Assembly: GCF_028561275.1 (NCBI RefSeq)
Contig: NZ_JAQQTF010000004.1
Span: forward strand, 434,001-498,000
DNA length: 64,000 bases
Direction: 5' to 3'
Source of the DNA: Aureisphaera galaxeae
GTDB lineage: Bacteria > Bacteroidota > Bacteroidia > Flavobacteriales > Flavobacteriaceae
Of the stretch, positions 18,062 to 26,458 are shown piece by piece (positions within the stretch are counted from its first letter, which is position 1; every line of letters begins with the position of its first letter). Both the position numbers and the translations under genes were made by a program. The notes beneath the pieces are model-generated. The model did not search any database, had not been told where the DNA came from, and saw nothing but the letters and a program-made list of their open reading frames with translations.

Positions 18062-18978
18062 AGGGACATGAGGTATTTTGCAAATAGGGGAAGGGAACAT
18101 ACCCCTAATAACATGATGATTTTAAGTAATAGCGATAGCAATGAGAAGTCCTTTTTGTTTTCGGCATTCCAAGCTTTGATACAGAAAAATAAAAGCGGCG
18201 CAGCAATGAGAAAAACAAAATAGAACGACAACCACATATCATTGTACAAACGGATATAGGTAAACCAAAGGATGCTTACCATGGCAAGTACACCCATAGC
18301 AAACACCGCATTTACCGTTCGGGCCCGTCCCAAAACGATCGGTAGGGAATTCCTGCCACCGTTTTTATCCCCGTCAATATCTTGAAGATCCTTTACGATT
18401 TCTCGCATAAGGTTAATGAAGAAAGCGAAGCCCGCATAGAAAAGGATGACTTTGGAAGCCTTGACCTGTAATGGTGAAACGGAGTCCGTTATGGCCGGGT
18501 AGATGTCGAATAGGATTAGCACAATTAAACTCATTGCTACGAGAATGGAAACAAGTACATTTCCCACCAAAAGCATCGATTTAATGTGGGTGGCGTAAAT
18601 ATATAGCAGGGCAGAAATGATAATAAAAATTGCCGTTAATCCTGCGTGGTCTATGGTATTGGCCAGATAAAATCCCAATCCAACGCCAATGACATTCAAA
18701 ATAATATAGTAGTTATAAGCGGTTTTTTCGGAAATGAGTCGCCATACGATCATTTTCTCGGGCTTGTTGATTCGGTCTACAGCTTCATCAAAAATATCAT
18801 TGACCACATTACCCGCACCAGCAATAATAATGGTAATAATGACTAAGAGTGCAAATTGAAGGTTGTTAAGCGTGGTTTCGACCCCCCATGTATCGAATAG
18901 CGCAAATTTAATGAGACATTGCACCAGTACAATGAGCAATAAATTGACGGGTCTAAGAAGTTTTATATAAGGAAGCAT
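18058..18978 (-). CDS. UbiA family prenyltransferase
   Basis: A 306-residue integral membrane protein with about eight hydrophobic helices. Two Asp-rich prenyl-diphosphate/Mg2+ motifs are present: NVVNDIFDEAVDRINKPEK near residue 60-80 and VKDLQDIDGDKNGGRNSLP near 190-210. Length and motifs match the geranylgeranylglycerol-phosphate geranylgeranyltransferase-like branch found in Bacteroidota beside maf. The true acceptor in this group is not established. It overlaps the GNAT gene by four bases and lies 11 bases after the KdsC-like gene. Confidence 0.9.
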   Translation of the reverse strand: MLPYIKLLRPVNLLLIVLVQCLIKFALFDTWGVETTLNNLQFALLVIITIIIAGAGNVVNDIFDEAVDRINKPEKMIVWRLISEKTAYNYYIILNVIGVGLGFYLANTIDHAGLTAIFIIISALLYIYATHIKSMLLVGNVLVSILVAMSLIVLILFDIYPAITDSVSPLQVKASKVILFYAGFAFFINLMREIVKDLQDIDGDKNGGRNSLPIVLGRARTVNAVFAMGVLAMVSILWFTYIRLYNDMWLSFYFVFLIAAPLLFFCIKAWNAENKKDFSLLSLLLKIIMLLGVCSLPLFAKYLMSL

Positions 18979-18989
18979 GTAGCAATTAT

Positions 18990-19523
18990 CTAGTCGTAAT
19001 TGGCACTGGCATTACCGTTGCTTATCCATTTCCCTTGTACCTTAAGCACTTGCTCCACGATATCGCGAACGGCTCCTTGGCCTCCTTTTTTATGGGAAAT
19101 GTATTTGGAAATGGCTTTAATCTCTGGAACCGCATCTTGTGGACAACAAGGAAGCCCTACCATCTTCATTGCACCCAAATCGGGGATATCATCGCCCATA
19201 TAGATAACGTTCTCGGGTTTAATGCCGTTTTCGGAAAAGTAGTTGGTAAGCAACTCAATCTTTTGCTTGGCACCCAAATGAATATCGGTTATTCCCAATC
19301 CTTCCAATCGCTTGCGTACTCCTTCGTTGGTGCCACCGCTAATAATACAGATGTTATAATCATGGTCCGTCGCGGTTTTAAGCGCAAACCCATCCTTTAC
19401 ATTCATACTACGGAAGAGTTCCCCTTCGGTATTGATGATGATGGAACCATCTGTCAATACGCCATCTACATCGAAAATGAATGTGGTAATATGTTGTAAA
19501 TACTCTTTATAGCTTTTTTCCAT
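18990..19523 (-). CDS. KdsC-like HAD phosphatase (3-deoxy-manno-octulosonate 8-phosphate phosphatase type)
   Basis: A 177-residue HAD-superfamily phosphatase of the compact KdsC (subclass IIIA, cap-less) type. Motif I FIFDVDGVLTDG has D18 and D20; motif II is IISGG; Lys and the motif-III region are KQKIELL and YMGDDIPDLGAMK. KdsC removes phosphate from KDO-8-P in lipid A core biosynthesis; here the best-supported call is that family, though related nucleotide-sugar phosphatases cannot be excluded. It overlaps the upstream DUF2520 gene by 17 bases. Confidence 0.88.
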   Translation of the reverse strand: MEKSYKEYLQHITTFIFDVDGVLTDGSIIINTEGELFRSMNVKDGFALKTATDHDYNICIISGGTNEGVRKRLEGLGITDIHLGAKQKIELLTNYFSENGIKPENVIYMGDDIPDLGAMKMVGLPCCPQDAVPEIKAISKYISHKKGGQGAVRDIVEQVLKVQGKWISNGNASANYD

Positions 19524-20262
19524 GTGTTTTTGAAATGGATTTGGTAAGTGATCTGTATAATTTTCGATACTCCCTATCTTCCATTAACTCCAAATGCTTG
19601 TTAATGGTCTTTCTATCCTTTCTTTTGGCGGGACCCGTTTGGGCTTCAAAAGGGGAGAGGGTCTGTACCTTTATGGCAGTTTCTTTAATCAGAGGTTTTA
19701 AGAGATCGAAATCAATGTCATTCTTCTTCAAATAACTATCGGAAAGATGATACAGATGATTGGTGAAATTGTTCACAAAAACGGCCGCCAAATGCAGTCG
19801 GGTCCTTTTTTCAGAATCGATCTGTACTACTTTATCCGAAATGAGCTCTCCCAAGGACATGATGAGCTCTAAATCTTCCTCATACACTGCTTCACAACAA
19901 ATAGGAATTTCCTTGAAGTTTACTTCATGGTCTTTCGAAAATGTTTGCAGTGGATAAAAGATCCCTTTGCGGTTTTCTTCCGAAAGCATTTCCATGGAAA
20001 CACTGCCCGACGTATGCACCACCAACCGATTGGAAAATGGCAGTTGTTCCGAAAAGTCGGAAATGATATCGTCTGGGACGGCCAAAATATAAAGATCGGC
20101 CTCGGTAAGGTCTTGTAATGAATTTGTTATGGGTGTATCGTCAAGATCGAGCTGTTCCTTTCTGGAATATACCTGAACCACACTGGCACCACTTACTTCT
20201 TCGAAAGCCTGAAACAGGTGCTGCCCTACATTTCCAAAACCGATAATAACTACAGAGGTCAT
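19507..20262 (-). CDS. Rossmann-like/DUF2520 domain protein
   Basis: A 251-residue cytoplasmic protein. The N-terminal NAD(P)-binding Rossmann fold has GFGNVG at residues 8-13; the second half is DUF2520 (FYPLQTFSKDHEVNFKEIP, then LHLAAVFVNNFTNHLY). The structure is that of a 6-phosphogluconate-dehydrogenase-like or ketopantoate-reductase-like enzyme, but no substrate is established for the family. It is the first gene of the six-gene leftward operon, 27 bases from the divergently ordered Crp gene end. Confidence 0.9.
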   Translation of the reverse strand: MTSVVIIGFGNVGQHLFQAFEEVSGASVVQVYSRKEQLDLDDTPITNSLQDLTEADLYILAVPDDIISDFSEQLPFSNRLVVHTSGSVSMEMLSEENRKGIFYPLQTFSKDHEVNFKEIPICCEAVYEEDLELIMSLGELISDKVVQIDSEKRTRLHLAAVFVNNFTNHLYHLSDSYLKKNDIDFDLLKPLIKETAIKVQTLSPFEAQTGPAKRKDRKTINKHLELMEDREYRKLYRSLTKSISKTHGKKL

Positions 20263-20289
20263 AAAGCGAAGTTAGCGTTTTAATAGGAT

Positions 20290-20898
20290 TTAACGATAGA
20301 TTTTTCGGTTGATGATTTCGATTTCCCCTTGCGATTCCAATTGTTTGAAAGCGCGAATCACGGTTTCTACCCTGAGTCCAGTAAGATTGGCTATTTGCTG
20401 GCGGGTAAGATCCACTTCGTAGGTGTTATCATTTCCATATTTTGCTTTCATGAAATCTACTAAGGTTAGAATTCTATGTTCGGGGGAATGGATGGAAATT
20501 TCTTTCAGGATCATCGCTTTGTAGCTAAGTCGTCGCGACAACAGCCCCATGAATTGCAATTGTAACTCAAAATGGTCCTTCAGCAATTGTAGAAATCGAT
20601 CCTTGGGCAACACAAAAATCGAACTCTTTTTGGTGGCTACAGCCGATGCTGGATAGGGAAAATCCCCAAACAATGGGGGTTCTGCAAAACTTTCGCCATC
20701 GTAAAACTCCCCTTGCACAAACTCCTTCCCATTCTCGTGCAGGTTGAACATACGTATACTTCCGTGCTGTATTTGATAATAGTTTCGGGCTTCGGTGTTG
20801 CTCGAAAAAATCAGGTCTTTATCCCCAAAAGAATGGAGTTGGGCTCCGTAGCTTGAGAGTATATCTTCCGAAATAATGGGGTTTATGATTTCACTCAT
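20290..20898 (-). CDS. Crp/Fnr family transcriptional regulator
   Basis: A 202-residue regulator starting at the ATG 20896-20898; the longer frame adds 23 residues that would run through the intergenic operator. The N-terminal cyclic-nucleotide-like beta barrel is about residues 20-125 (GEFYDGESFAEPPLFGDFPY). The C-terminal winged helix is about 150-202 (TRQQIANLTGLRVETVIRAF). There is no N-terminal Cys cluster, so an iron-sulfur sensor like Fnr is unlikely. It is divergent from a small membrane protein and a truncated hemoglobin; a perfect dyad lies between them. Confidence 0.92.
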   Translation of the reverse strand: MSEIINPIISEDILSSYGAQLHSFGDKDLIFSSNTEARNYYQIQHGSIRMFNLHENGKEFVQGEFYDGESFAEPPLFGDFPYPASAVATKKSSIFVLPKDRFLQLLKDHFELQLQFMGLLSRRLSYKAMILKEISIHSPEHRILTLVDFMKAKYGNDNTYEVDLTRQQIANLTGLRVETVIRAFKQLESQGEIEIINRKIYR

Positions 20899-20913
20899 AA
20901 AATCGAGGAAGGG

Positions 20914-20934
20914 TTGTGCGATTACTTTGCACAA
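20914..20934. promoter_or_regulatory. Crp/Fnr-like palindromic operator
   Basis: TTGTGC (20914-20919) and GCACAA (20929-20934) form a perfect dyad with a nine-base centre. It lies in the 49-base gap between the Crp/Fnr gene and the membrane protein/hemoglobin operon, where it could control both. TAnnTTTG-like boxes overlap it (TATTTTTG on the minus strand at 20939-20932). Confidence 0.5.
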
Positions 20935-20947
20935 AAATACGCAAATC

Positions 20948-21241
20948 ATGAAGATTGTCTCGCTCATCTCGAAATTAGAAAAGGAATACAGTCACAACTA
21001 TTATATGTACATTCCGCTCACTATTATCTTGCAAAGTTGCTTAGGATCCATAGCCGCCATGTATATTCTGTATCAGGGAACTACTTGGGTTGCCGGCTTG
21101 GAACTCACTATATGTACCGTACTCTGTATGGGGTATAACGCCGCGATTTTAGCCCAAGCCAATAGAACCTTTGGTTTTTGGCTGCTAATGACCAGTTTGT
21201 TACTGAATAGCCTATTAATAATGATTAATTTAGTGGTGTGA
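20948..21241 (+). CDS. Small three-helix membrane protein
   Basis: A 97-residue protein starting at the ATG 20948-20950; the longer open frame begins inside the divergent regulator. Three hydrophobic segments (about residues 19-40, 47-70, 75-97) indicate an inner-membrane protein. No family was recognised with certainty. Its TGA stop overlaps the ATG of the truncated hemoglobin by one base (TGATG), so the two are translationally coupled and may act together, for example in oxygen or nitric oxide handling (inference from context). Confidence 0.8.
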   Translation: MKIVSLISKLEKEYSHNYYMYIPLTIILQSCLGSIAAMYILYQGTTWVAGLELTICTVLCMGYNAAILAQANRTFGFWLLMTSLLLNSLLIMINLVV

Positions 21242-21639
21242 TGAAAGAAATAACCTCGAGGGAAGATATTTCAATGTTGGTACGAACCTTTTACGGAAAG
21301 GTACAGGAAGACGATTTGTTAGGCCCTATTTTCAATTCGGTAATCGAAGATTGGGAAGAACATTACGAACGCCTGACGGATTTTTGGCAGACCAATTTGT
21401 TTTTTGAAAAGAAGTACAAGGGAAACCCCATGCAGCGCCATGTGGAGGTAGATGCAGCCCATGACGATTCCATAAGCGAAATGCACTTTGGAGTATGGTT
21501 GAACCTTTGGTTTCAGACGGTAGATGAATTGTTTGAAGGAGAAACGGCGCAAATTGCCAAGAATCGGGCTCGAAACATGGGAACTTTTATCCACCTGAAG
21601 ATATTTGAAGCTAGAACAAAGCGTAATTTGCAATCTTAA
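21241..21639 (+). CDS. Group III truncated hemoglobin
   Basis: A 132-residue globin of the group III (trHb3/TrP) type. Features: N-terminal ISMLVRTFYGKVQEDDLLGP, the FWQTNLF helix, YKGNPMQRH, and the HFGVWLNLW segment whose His (residue 82) is the likely proximal heme ligand. Such globins bind O2 or NO in the cytoplasm; the physiological role varies. The ATG at 21241 overlaps the stop of the membrane protein gene; a GTG one codon earlier is the only alternative. It is under the same upstream region as the divergent Crp/Fnr regulator. Confidence 0.93.
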   Translation: MKEITSREDISMLVRTFYGKVQEDDLLGPIFNSVIEDWEEHYERLTDFWQTNLFFEKKYKGNPMQRHVEVDAAHDDSISEMHFGVWLNLWFQTVDELFEGETAQIAKNRARNMGTFIHLKIFEARTKRNLQS

Positions 21640-21684
21640 TACTTCTTAACACTCAGGGTAGTAGTTATTATAAACTCAAATCCG

Positions 21685-21692
21685 TAAATTTG
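21685..21692 (+). promoter_or_regulatory. Bacteroidota -7 promoter box upstream of ccsBA
   Basis: TAAATTTG fits the TAnnTTTG -7 consensus of Bacteroidota promoters and lies 15 bases before the ccsBA ATG. No clean -33 TTG is visible at the usual spacing, so this is a moderate call. Confidence 0.4.
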
Positions 21693-21706
21693 CACAAAAA
21701 TTTCAG

Positions 21707-24700
21707 ATGCAAAAGAAACTTGCAGCCTTCCTTTTCTCAACTCGTCTTACCGCTGTCTTATTTATCGTTTTCGCTGCCGCTATGGCTGTGGGGACTTTTA
21801 TGGATGCATCTTACGAACGTCCGCCCTCCAATTATGCTAGGGAATGGATTTTCAATGCATGGTGGTTTGAGGCGATCATGATCATTTTCGTGATCAATTT
21901 CGTAGGGAACATCTTCCGATTTAGATTGCACAGAAAAGAAAAATGGGCCACGTTGCTCTTGCATTTATCCTTTATCCTTATCATCGTTGGTGCTGGTATT
22001 ACGCGCTATATTGGTTATGAAGGTAGTATGCTCATTCGTGAGGGAGCTACGGAAAGTACGTTCCTGTCCGAGAAGACCTACCTCAATGTCTTTATCGATG
22101 GGGATTATAAAATTAATGGCGTTCCGCAACGGAGGCAGATTGAACCCAAGATATTGCGTTTGAGCGAACGACTGGATAATGATTTCCGCATTGATACGGA
22201 TTACAATCAGCAGCCGGTAACCATCAAATACAAGGACTTTATTTCGAACGCCGAAGAGGGATTGGTTCCTTCCGAAGATGGAGAGGAATACTTGAAGATT
22301 GTAGAAGCGGGTGATGGAAATCGACACGATCATTGGGTGAAAGTAGGAGAGGTAGTGAACATTCACAATGTGCTGTTTGCCGTAAATAAGGAGACTCCTG
22401 GAGCCATTAATGTTTTCATTTCTGAAACAGGGGATTACACCATAGATACCCCTTTTGAAGGAAGTTATATGCGTATGGCCGATCAGTTTCAAGGAGAAGT
22501 GGTGGCCGATAGTGTACAACCCCTCAATTTGAGATCCTTATACCAAATGGCCGATATGGCCTTTGTATTCCCAGAGCCTGTGAGCAAGGGAGTTTATAAG
22601 GCTGTTAAAGCCAAAGATGAAACGGGAGTAGATGCTTTGGTATTAGAGGTGTCTTCCAATGGAGAAAGCAAGGAAATTGATCTGTTGGGAGGTCAATTCC
22701 AAGCACCAGACCCTAGAGGTATTGAAGTAGGGGGGCTTATGGTTTATTTAACGTACGGATCGAAAAAGCACGAGCTGCCTTTTAGTATTACGCTGAATGA
22801 CTTTATTGCCGATAAACAACCAGGAACGGAGAAGGTATATTCCGCCTTTAAGAGTAAGGTAACGGTTAATAATAGTGAACAGGATTTCTTCGACTACGAT
22901 ATTTATATGAACCACGTGTTGGATCATAAAGGGTATCGCTTTTTTCAGGCTTCCTTTAGCCCGGATGAAAAGGGAACTGTACTTTCGGTAAACAAAGATT
23001 TCTGGGGTACCTGGACTACCTATATAGGCTACTTCTTGTTGTATTTAGGACTTATGGTTATTCTATTTGACCGAAAAACCCGCTTTGGGGATTTGAAAAA
23101 AATGTTGGACAAGGTAAAGGAGAAGAAAAAGAGTTTGGCCATGATCGCCTTCTTGTTCTCTGCTTTCACCATGAGTGCCCAAGATGGACATATGGACAAA
23201 AGGGTCACGGCAGCGCAGATCGATTCCATTATACAAGCCAATGTTGTGTCTAAAGAACACGCGGCCAAGTTTGGGAACTTGGTGATTCAGGATAATGGAC
23301 GGATGAAGCCGTTAAACACTTTTGCCAGCGAATTAATCCGAAAAATTAGCGGAAAGGACGAATACAATGGTTTGGACGCTAACCAAGTGTTTCTTTCCAT
23401 GACCGAATTGAATAGGGTTTGGGTAGAAACCCCGGTATTGAAACTGGATTGGCGTAACGACAGTATTAAGACGATTCTGGGAGTACCCAAAGAAGCTTCT
23501 AAAGCTTCCTTATTGGATCTTTTGGATGAGCGCGGCAATAATAAATTGGGACCTTATTTGGAAGAAGCCAGTTCTAAGAACAATCCGAACCAGTTCGAAA
23601 AAGATTTTATAAAACTGTACGAGAAATACTTTCTATTGAATCAGGCACTTAGCGGCACCATTTTAAAAGTATTCCCGGTACCGGGCGATGATAACAACAA
23701 ATGGGTTTCCTATCCAGAGCTTCAGGAATATCGATTCACAGGCATGGATTCGTTGTATGCCCGTAATATTCTTCCGTTGTACTTTGAGAGTCTTCAGAAG
23801 GCCCGTTTCGATGGTGATTATTCCAAAGCCGATGAATACTTGGAGAGTATTACCAATTTTCAGAAAAAGCATGGAAGTGAAGTGCTACTTTCCGAAAAGA
23901 AAGTTAAGACCGAAGTACTTTACAATAAGATAGATCTTTTCAATAGACTATATCATTATTTTATGATGTTTGGGGTATTTATGTTCATCTTCATCATATT
24001 CCAAATTTTTGGGAACAATAAAGTACTTAGAGGATTTATTCTGCTCTTCAAAGTCTGTATTTGGATCTTATTCCTGCTTATGACGGCAGGGCTCATTATG
24101 CGATGGTACATTAGTGGCCATGCCCCTTGGAGTGATGCATACGAAAGTATTTTGTATGTAAGTTGGGCGACCCTTTTCTTCGGACTGGCCTTTGGCCGTA
24201 AAAGTGATTTGACCATATCGGCAACCGCATTTGTCGCTTCCATGTTACTTTGGGTAGCGCACATGAGCTGGTTAGATCCTGCCATAGCCAATCTGCAACC
24301 TGTATTGGATAGCTATTGGCTTATGATCCACGTAGCAGTGATTGTGGCAAGCTACGGGCCGTTTACGTTGGGAATGATTCTAGGAGCTGTGGCACTATTG
24401 CTCATGCTGCTTACCAATTCCAAGAATAAGAAAAGGATGGACCTCAGTATTAAAGAGATTACCATCATTACCGAAATGGCCCTTACTGTTGGATTGGTAA
24501 TGCTTACCATAGGAAACTTCTTAGGAGGACAATGGGCTAACGAAAGCTGGGGTCGTTATTGGGGTTGGGACCCTAAGGAAACCTGGGCACTCATTAGTAT
24601 CATGATATACGCCTTTGTTATTCACATGCGATTAATCCCTGGGCTACGCGGCAGATGGTGGTTTAACGTCATGGCCATCTTCTCCTATGCCTCCATTATG

Positions 24701-24871
24701 ATGACCTATTTTGGGGTGAATTTCTATCTTACGGGATTACATTCCTATGCGAGTGGAGATGTGCCGGTTACGCCGAATTTTGTATACTACATCCTAACGA
24801 TTTTTACTACGCTTAGCATACTGTCCTATTTCCAGTACAAAAAGCACTATGCGCCTGTAAAAAAAGGATAG
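21707..24871 (+). CDS. ccsBA: Fused cytochrome c biogenesis protein CcsBA (ResB-CcsA)
   Basis: A 1054-residue integral membrane fusion. The N-terminal ~480 residues are the CcsB/ResB part: N-terminal helices, a large periplasmic domain (about 110-440) and another helix. A central soluble region (about 490-745) follows, then the CcsA part with several helices and the tryptophan-rich heme-handling motif WGRYWGWDPKETW at about 948-960. The protein carries heme across the membrane and ligates it to CxxCH apocytochromes in system II. The fusion is normal for Bacteroidota, not a frameshift artefact. Periplasmic or membrane His residues such as those in HMSWLDP and HSYASG are the likely heme ligands. 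Confidence 0.95.
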   Translation: MQKKLAAFLFSTRLTAVLFIVFAAAMAVGTFMDASYERPPSNYAREWIFNAWWFEAIMIIFVINFVGNIFRFRLHRKEKWATLLLHLSFILIIVGAGITRYIGYEGSMLIREGATESTFLSEKTYLNVFIDGDYKINGVPQRRQIEPKILRLSERLDNDFRIDTDYNQQPVTIKYKDFISNAEEGLVPSEDGEEYLKIVEAGDGNRHDHWVKVGEVVNIHNVLFAVNKETPGAINVFISETGDYTIDTPFEGSYMRMADQFQGEVVADSVQPLNLRSLYQMADMAFVFPEPVSKGVYKAVKAKDETGVDALVLEVSSNGESKEIDLLGGQFQAPDPRGIEVGGLMVYLTYGSKKHELPFSITLNDFIADKQPGTEKVYSAFKSKVTVNNSEQDFFDYDIYMNHVLDHKGYRFFQASFSPDEKGTVLSVNKDFWGTWTTYIGYFLLYLGLMVILFDRKTRFGDLKKMLDKVKEKKKSLAMIAFLFSAFTMSAQDGHMDKRVTAAQIDSIIQANVVSKEHAAKFGNLVIQDNGRMKPLNTFASELIRKISGKDEYNGLDANQVFLSMTELNRVWVETPVLKLDWRNDSIKTILGVPKEASKASLLDLLDERGNNKLGPYLEEASSKNNPNQFEKDFIKLYEKYFLLNQALSGTILKVFPVPGDDNNKWVSYPELQEYRFTGMDSLYARNILPLYFESLQKARFDGDYSKADEYLESITNFQKKHGSEVLLSEKKVKTEVLYNKIDLFNRLYHYFMMFGVFMFIFIIFQIFGNNKVLRGFILLFKVCIWILFLLMTAGLIMRWYISGHAPWSDAYESILYVSWATLFFGLAFGRKSDLTISATAFVASMLLWVAHMSWLDPAIANLQPVLDSYWLMIHVAVIVASYGPFTLGMILGAVALLLMLLTNSKNKKRMDLSIKEITIITEMALTVGLVMLTIGNFLGGQWANESWGRYWGWDPKETWALISIMIYAFVIHMRLIPGLRGRWWFNVMAIFSYASIMMTYFGVNFYLTGLHSYASGDVPVTPNFVYYILTIFTTLSILSYFQYKKHYAPVKKG

Positions 24872-24891
24872 TACTTGGGGTTGTACTATCC
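24859..24891 (-). terminator. Hairpin at the end of ccsBA, terminator for the leftward gene
   Basis: GGATAGTAC (24866-24874) pairs perfectly with GTACTATCC (24883-24891). On the minus strand it is followed by seven U residues (A7 at 24859-24865), so it can end the leftward 7TM-HTH transcript. On the plus strand the trailing TCTCTC is a poor U tract. It overlaps the ccsBA stop codon. Confidence 0.65.
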
Positions 24892-24961
24892 TCTCTCGAT
24901 TAACTTGCCATAAAAATTAAACAAACAAAAAGTTGGTCGATGTAATTATCTAGGGTTAGGA

Positions 24962-26269
24962 TTAATTATAAATATAATCAGGCTGTGCGTCTACCATACG
25001 GTAGTCTTGCTGAATTTGTTCACTAATCTCTAGTTTTTCATATAGTTCTTTGGTAAGCTCTTCCACATCATTTTCGGTGGTTTTTAGCTTACGAGCAATC
25101 TTTGCATTGGTTTTTCCTTCAGAGATGTACTGAAGTAACTTTATTTCCAATCCGTCGAGATCGTAGTGCATGATCAGGTTTTCCAAATACACATCTTCTA
25201 CGATTTTCTCCGTTTTTCTTCTGGTAGAAAGGGCTTCCTGACGTTTCAGGAAAATACGCATTTCCGCTTGGCGCAACTCGTGTTCTTCCTTAATGGACTG
25301 CATACGGTACATAATGGCATAGGTAAGAATAAGCATTTCCGCGATGGCAGCTGCTTTGATATGCGTAGTTTGGGTAGCTAGGAAATCGATTCCTAAAGGT
25401 GCTAGCACAAAATAATCTATCGAGAATAATAGCGGGATAAAGGAAGCAATGACAAAGAATTTTGCATAGTTCTTTTTACTGAAAAGGTAAACTCCGGCTA
25501 AGAAATACACTCCCATAATACCGAAGAGTACAGTATTGGCCGTCTGATTGAAAACCTCATTACCCGTGGTCCATGAAAAGGCCATAAGCAATCCTGCTAC
25601 GGCAAGTAACCCAAGGGTATAAAACTTAAGCTTCGGGGCAAATTCACGCAATGACAAATATTTATCCGCAAATAGGGCACCGCAAACGGTTGCTAGGAAT
25701 AACAATATGGTTTGTAGGTTGGAAACACTAGGTGCTGTTTCCATGCCCAATATGGCAAAAAGTCCATCGCTGTAAAAGAGCAGTACGGACATTGTGCCCA
25801 ATGCCGCTGCGTAAAAGAGATAGGTCTTCTCTTCGAAGAGGAAAAAACACACCAGATTGAGCAAAACCAGCATGATGGTAAACCCGTAGTACATTCCCTG
25901 ACTGAAAAGTGTATGTTCGCCAATGGAGGCAGTTGCTATTTCTGAAGTGTCGGTTTTGTTAAAATTTGTAGAGCTTCCACCTCCTACAGATTCATTTTTG
26001 TAGGAAAATTCTGAATAACCCAAAAAGTGGTCCGAAGGGGCGAATGGATTTTCGTAGTGATAGAACCCATGCTCCGGCGTTAGAATATTTTGGTTAATGA
26101 GGGGGGCATTTAACCCAGCAAATTCACTACCCATATTGCTCTTAAGCATAGTGTTTCCAGCACTTTCGGTGTTGGCAACTTCAGATTTATTTTTGGTAGT
26201 GTATTCCTTCTTTTTTGCAAATGTTAGGGTACAAAAAGACAGGAAAATGAGTAATAAAACAGACCTCAT
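24962..26269 (-). CDS. 7TM sensor protein with C-terminal LuxR-like helix-turn-helix
   Basis: A 435-residue protein. It has a signal peptide (about residues 1-18), an extracytoplasmic segment of ~95 residues, then seven or so hydrophobic helices (about 115-325) like 7TMR-DISM receptors, a coiled-coil linker (about 330-360) and a C-terminal helix-turn-helix of LuxR type (LLQYISEGKTNAKIARKLKT). A membrane-tethered regulator that passes an outside signal to DNA or to a partner is the natural reading. A protein with a DNA-binding domain tethered to seven helices is typical of Bacteroidota. The signal is unknown. A nested inverted repeat lies upstream. Confidence 0.82.
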   Translation of the reverse strand: MRSVLLLIFLSFCTLTFAKKKEYTTKNKSEVANTESAGNTMLKSNMGSEFAGLNAPLINQNILTPEHGFYHYENPFAPSDHFLGYSEFSYKNESVGGGSSTNFNKTDTSEIATASIGEHTLFSQGMYYGFTIMLVLLNLVCFFLFEEKTYLFYAAALGTMSVLLFYSDGLFAILGMETAPSVSNLQTILLFLATVCGALFADKYLSLREFAPKLKFYTLGLLAVAGLLMAFSWTTGNEVFNQTANTVLFGIMGVYFLAGVYLFSKKNYAKFFVIASFIPLLFSIDYFVLAPLGIDFLATQTTHIKAAAIAEMLILTYAIMYRMQSIKEEHELRQAEMRIFLKRQEALSTRRKTEKIVEDVYLENLIMHYDLDGLEIKLLQYISEGKTNAKIARKLKTTENDVEELTKELYEKLEISEQIQQDYRMVDAQPDYIYN

Positions 26270-26330
26270 AATAAGTAGGTTTTATGAATTTGGGTACTCC
26301 AATATACATAAATTTTACATTTCACCTAAC

Positions 26331-26364
26331 TTTTTTGCACTTTATCGATAAAATTTAGCAAAAA
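26331..26364. promoter_or_regulatory. Nested inverted repeat upstream of the 7TM-HTH gene
   Basis: TTTTTGC (26332-26338) and GCAAAAA (26358-26364) flank the 12-base palindrome TTTATCGATAAA (26341-26352). It lies 60-95 bases before the leftward 7TM-HTH start and is a possible operator. No binding evidence. Confidence 0.3.
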
Positions 26365-26405
26365 GTGTATCTCGTTGATTATGAGGAAATTCTTCCGGAA
26401 AAAGA

Positions 26406-26433
26406 AAAAGACCGCTTAGAAAACGGCCTTTTT
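26406..26433 (-). terminator. Intrinsic terminator of fumC
   Basis: A stem formed by AAAAGACCG and CGGCCTTTT (one mismatch) closes a short loop, with U-rich sequence on both sides. On the minus strand it follows the fumC stop by about 25 bases. Confidence 0.65.
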
Positions 26434-26458
26434 GTATAATGTATTAAGGTATAGGTAG

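Noticed and set aside
21707-24871. Possible frameshift fusion in the cytochrome c biogenesis gene
   Set aside because: The ResB-CcsA fusion is the usual arrangement in Bacteroidota; the frame is uninterrupted and all domains are in order.
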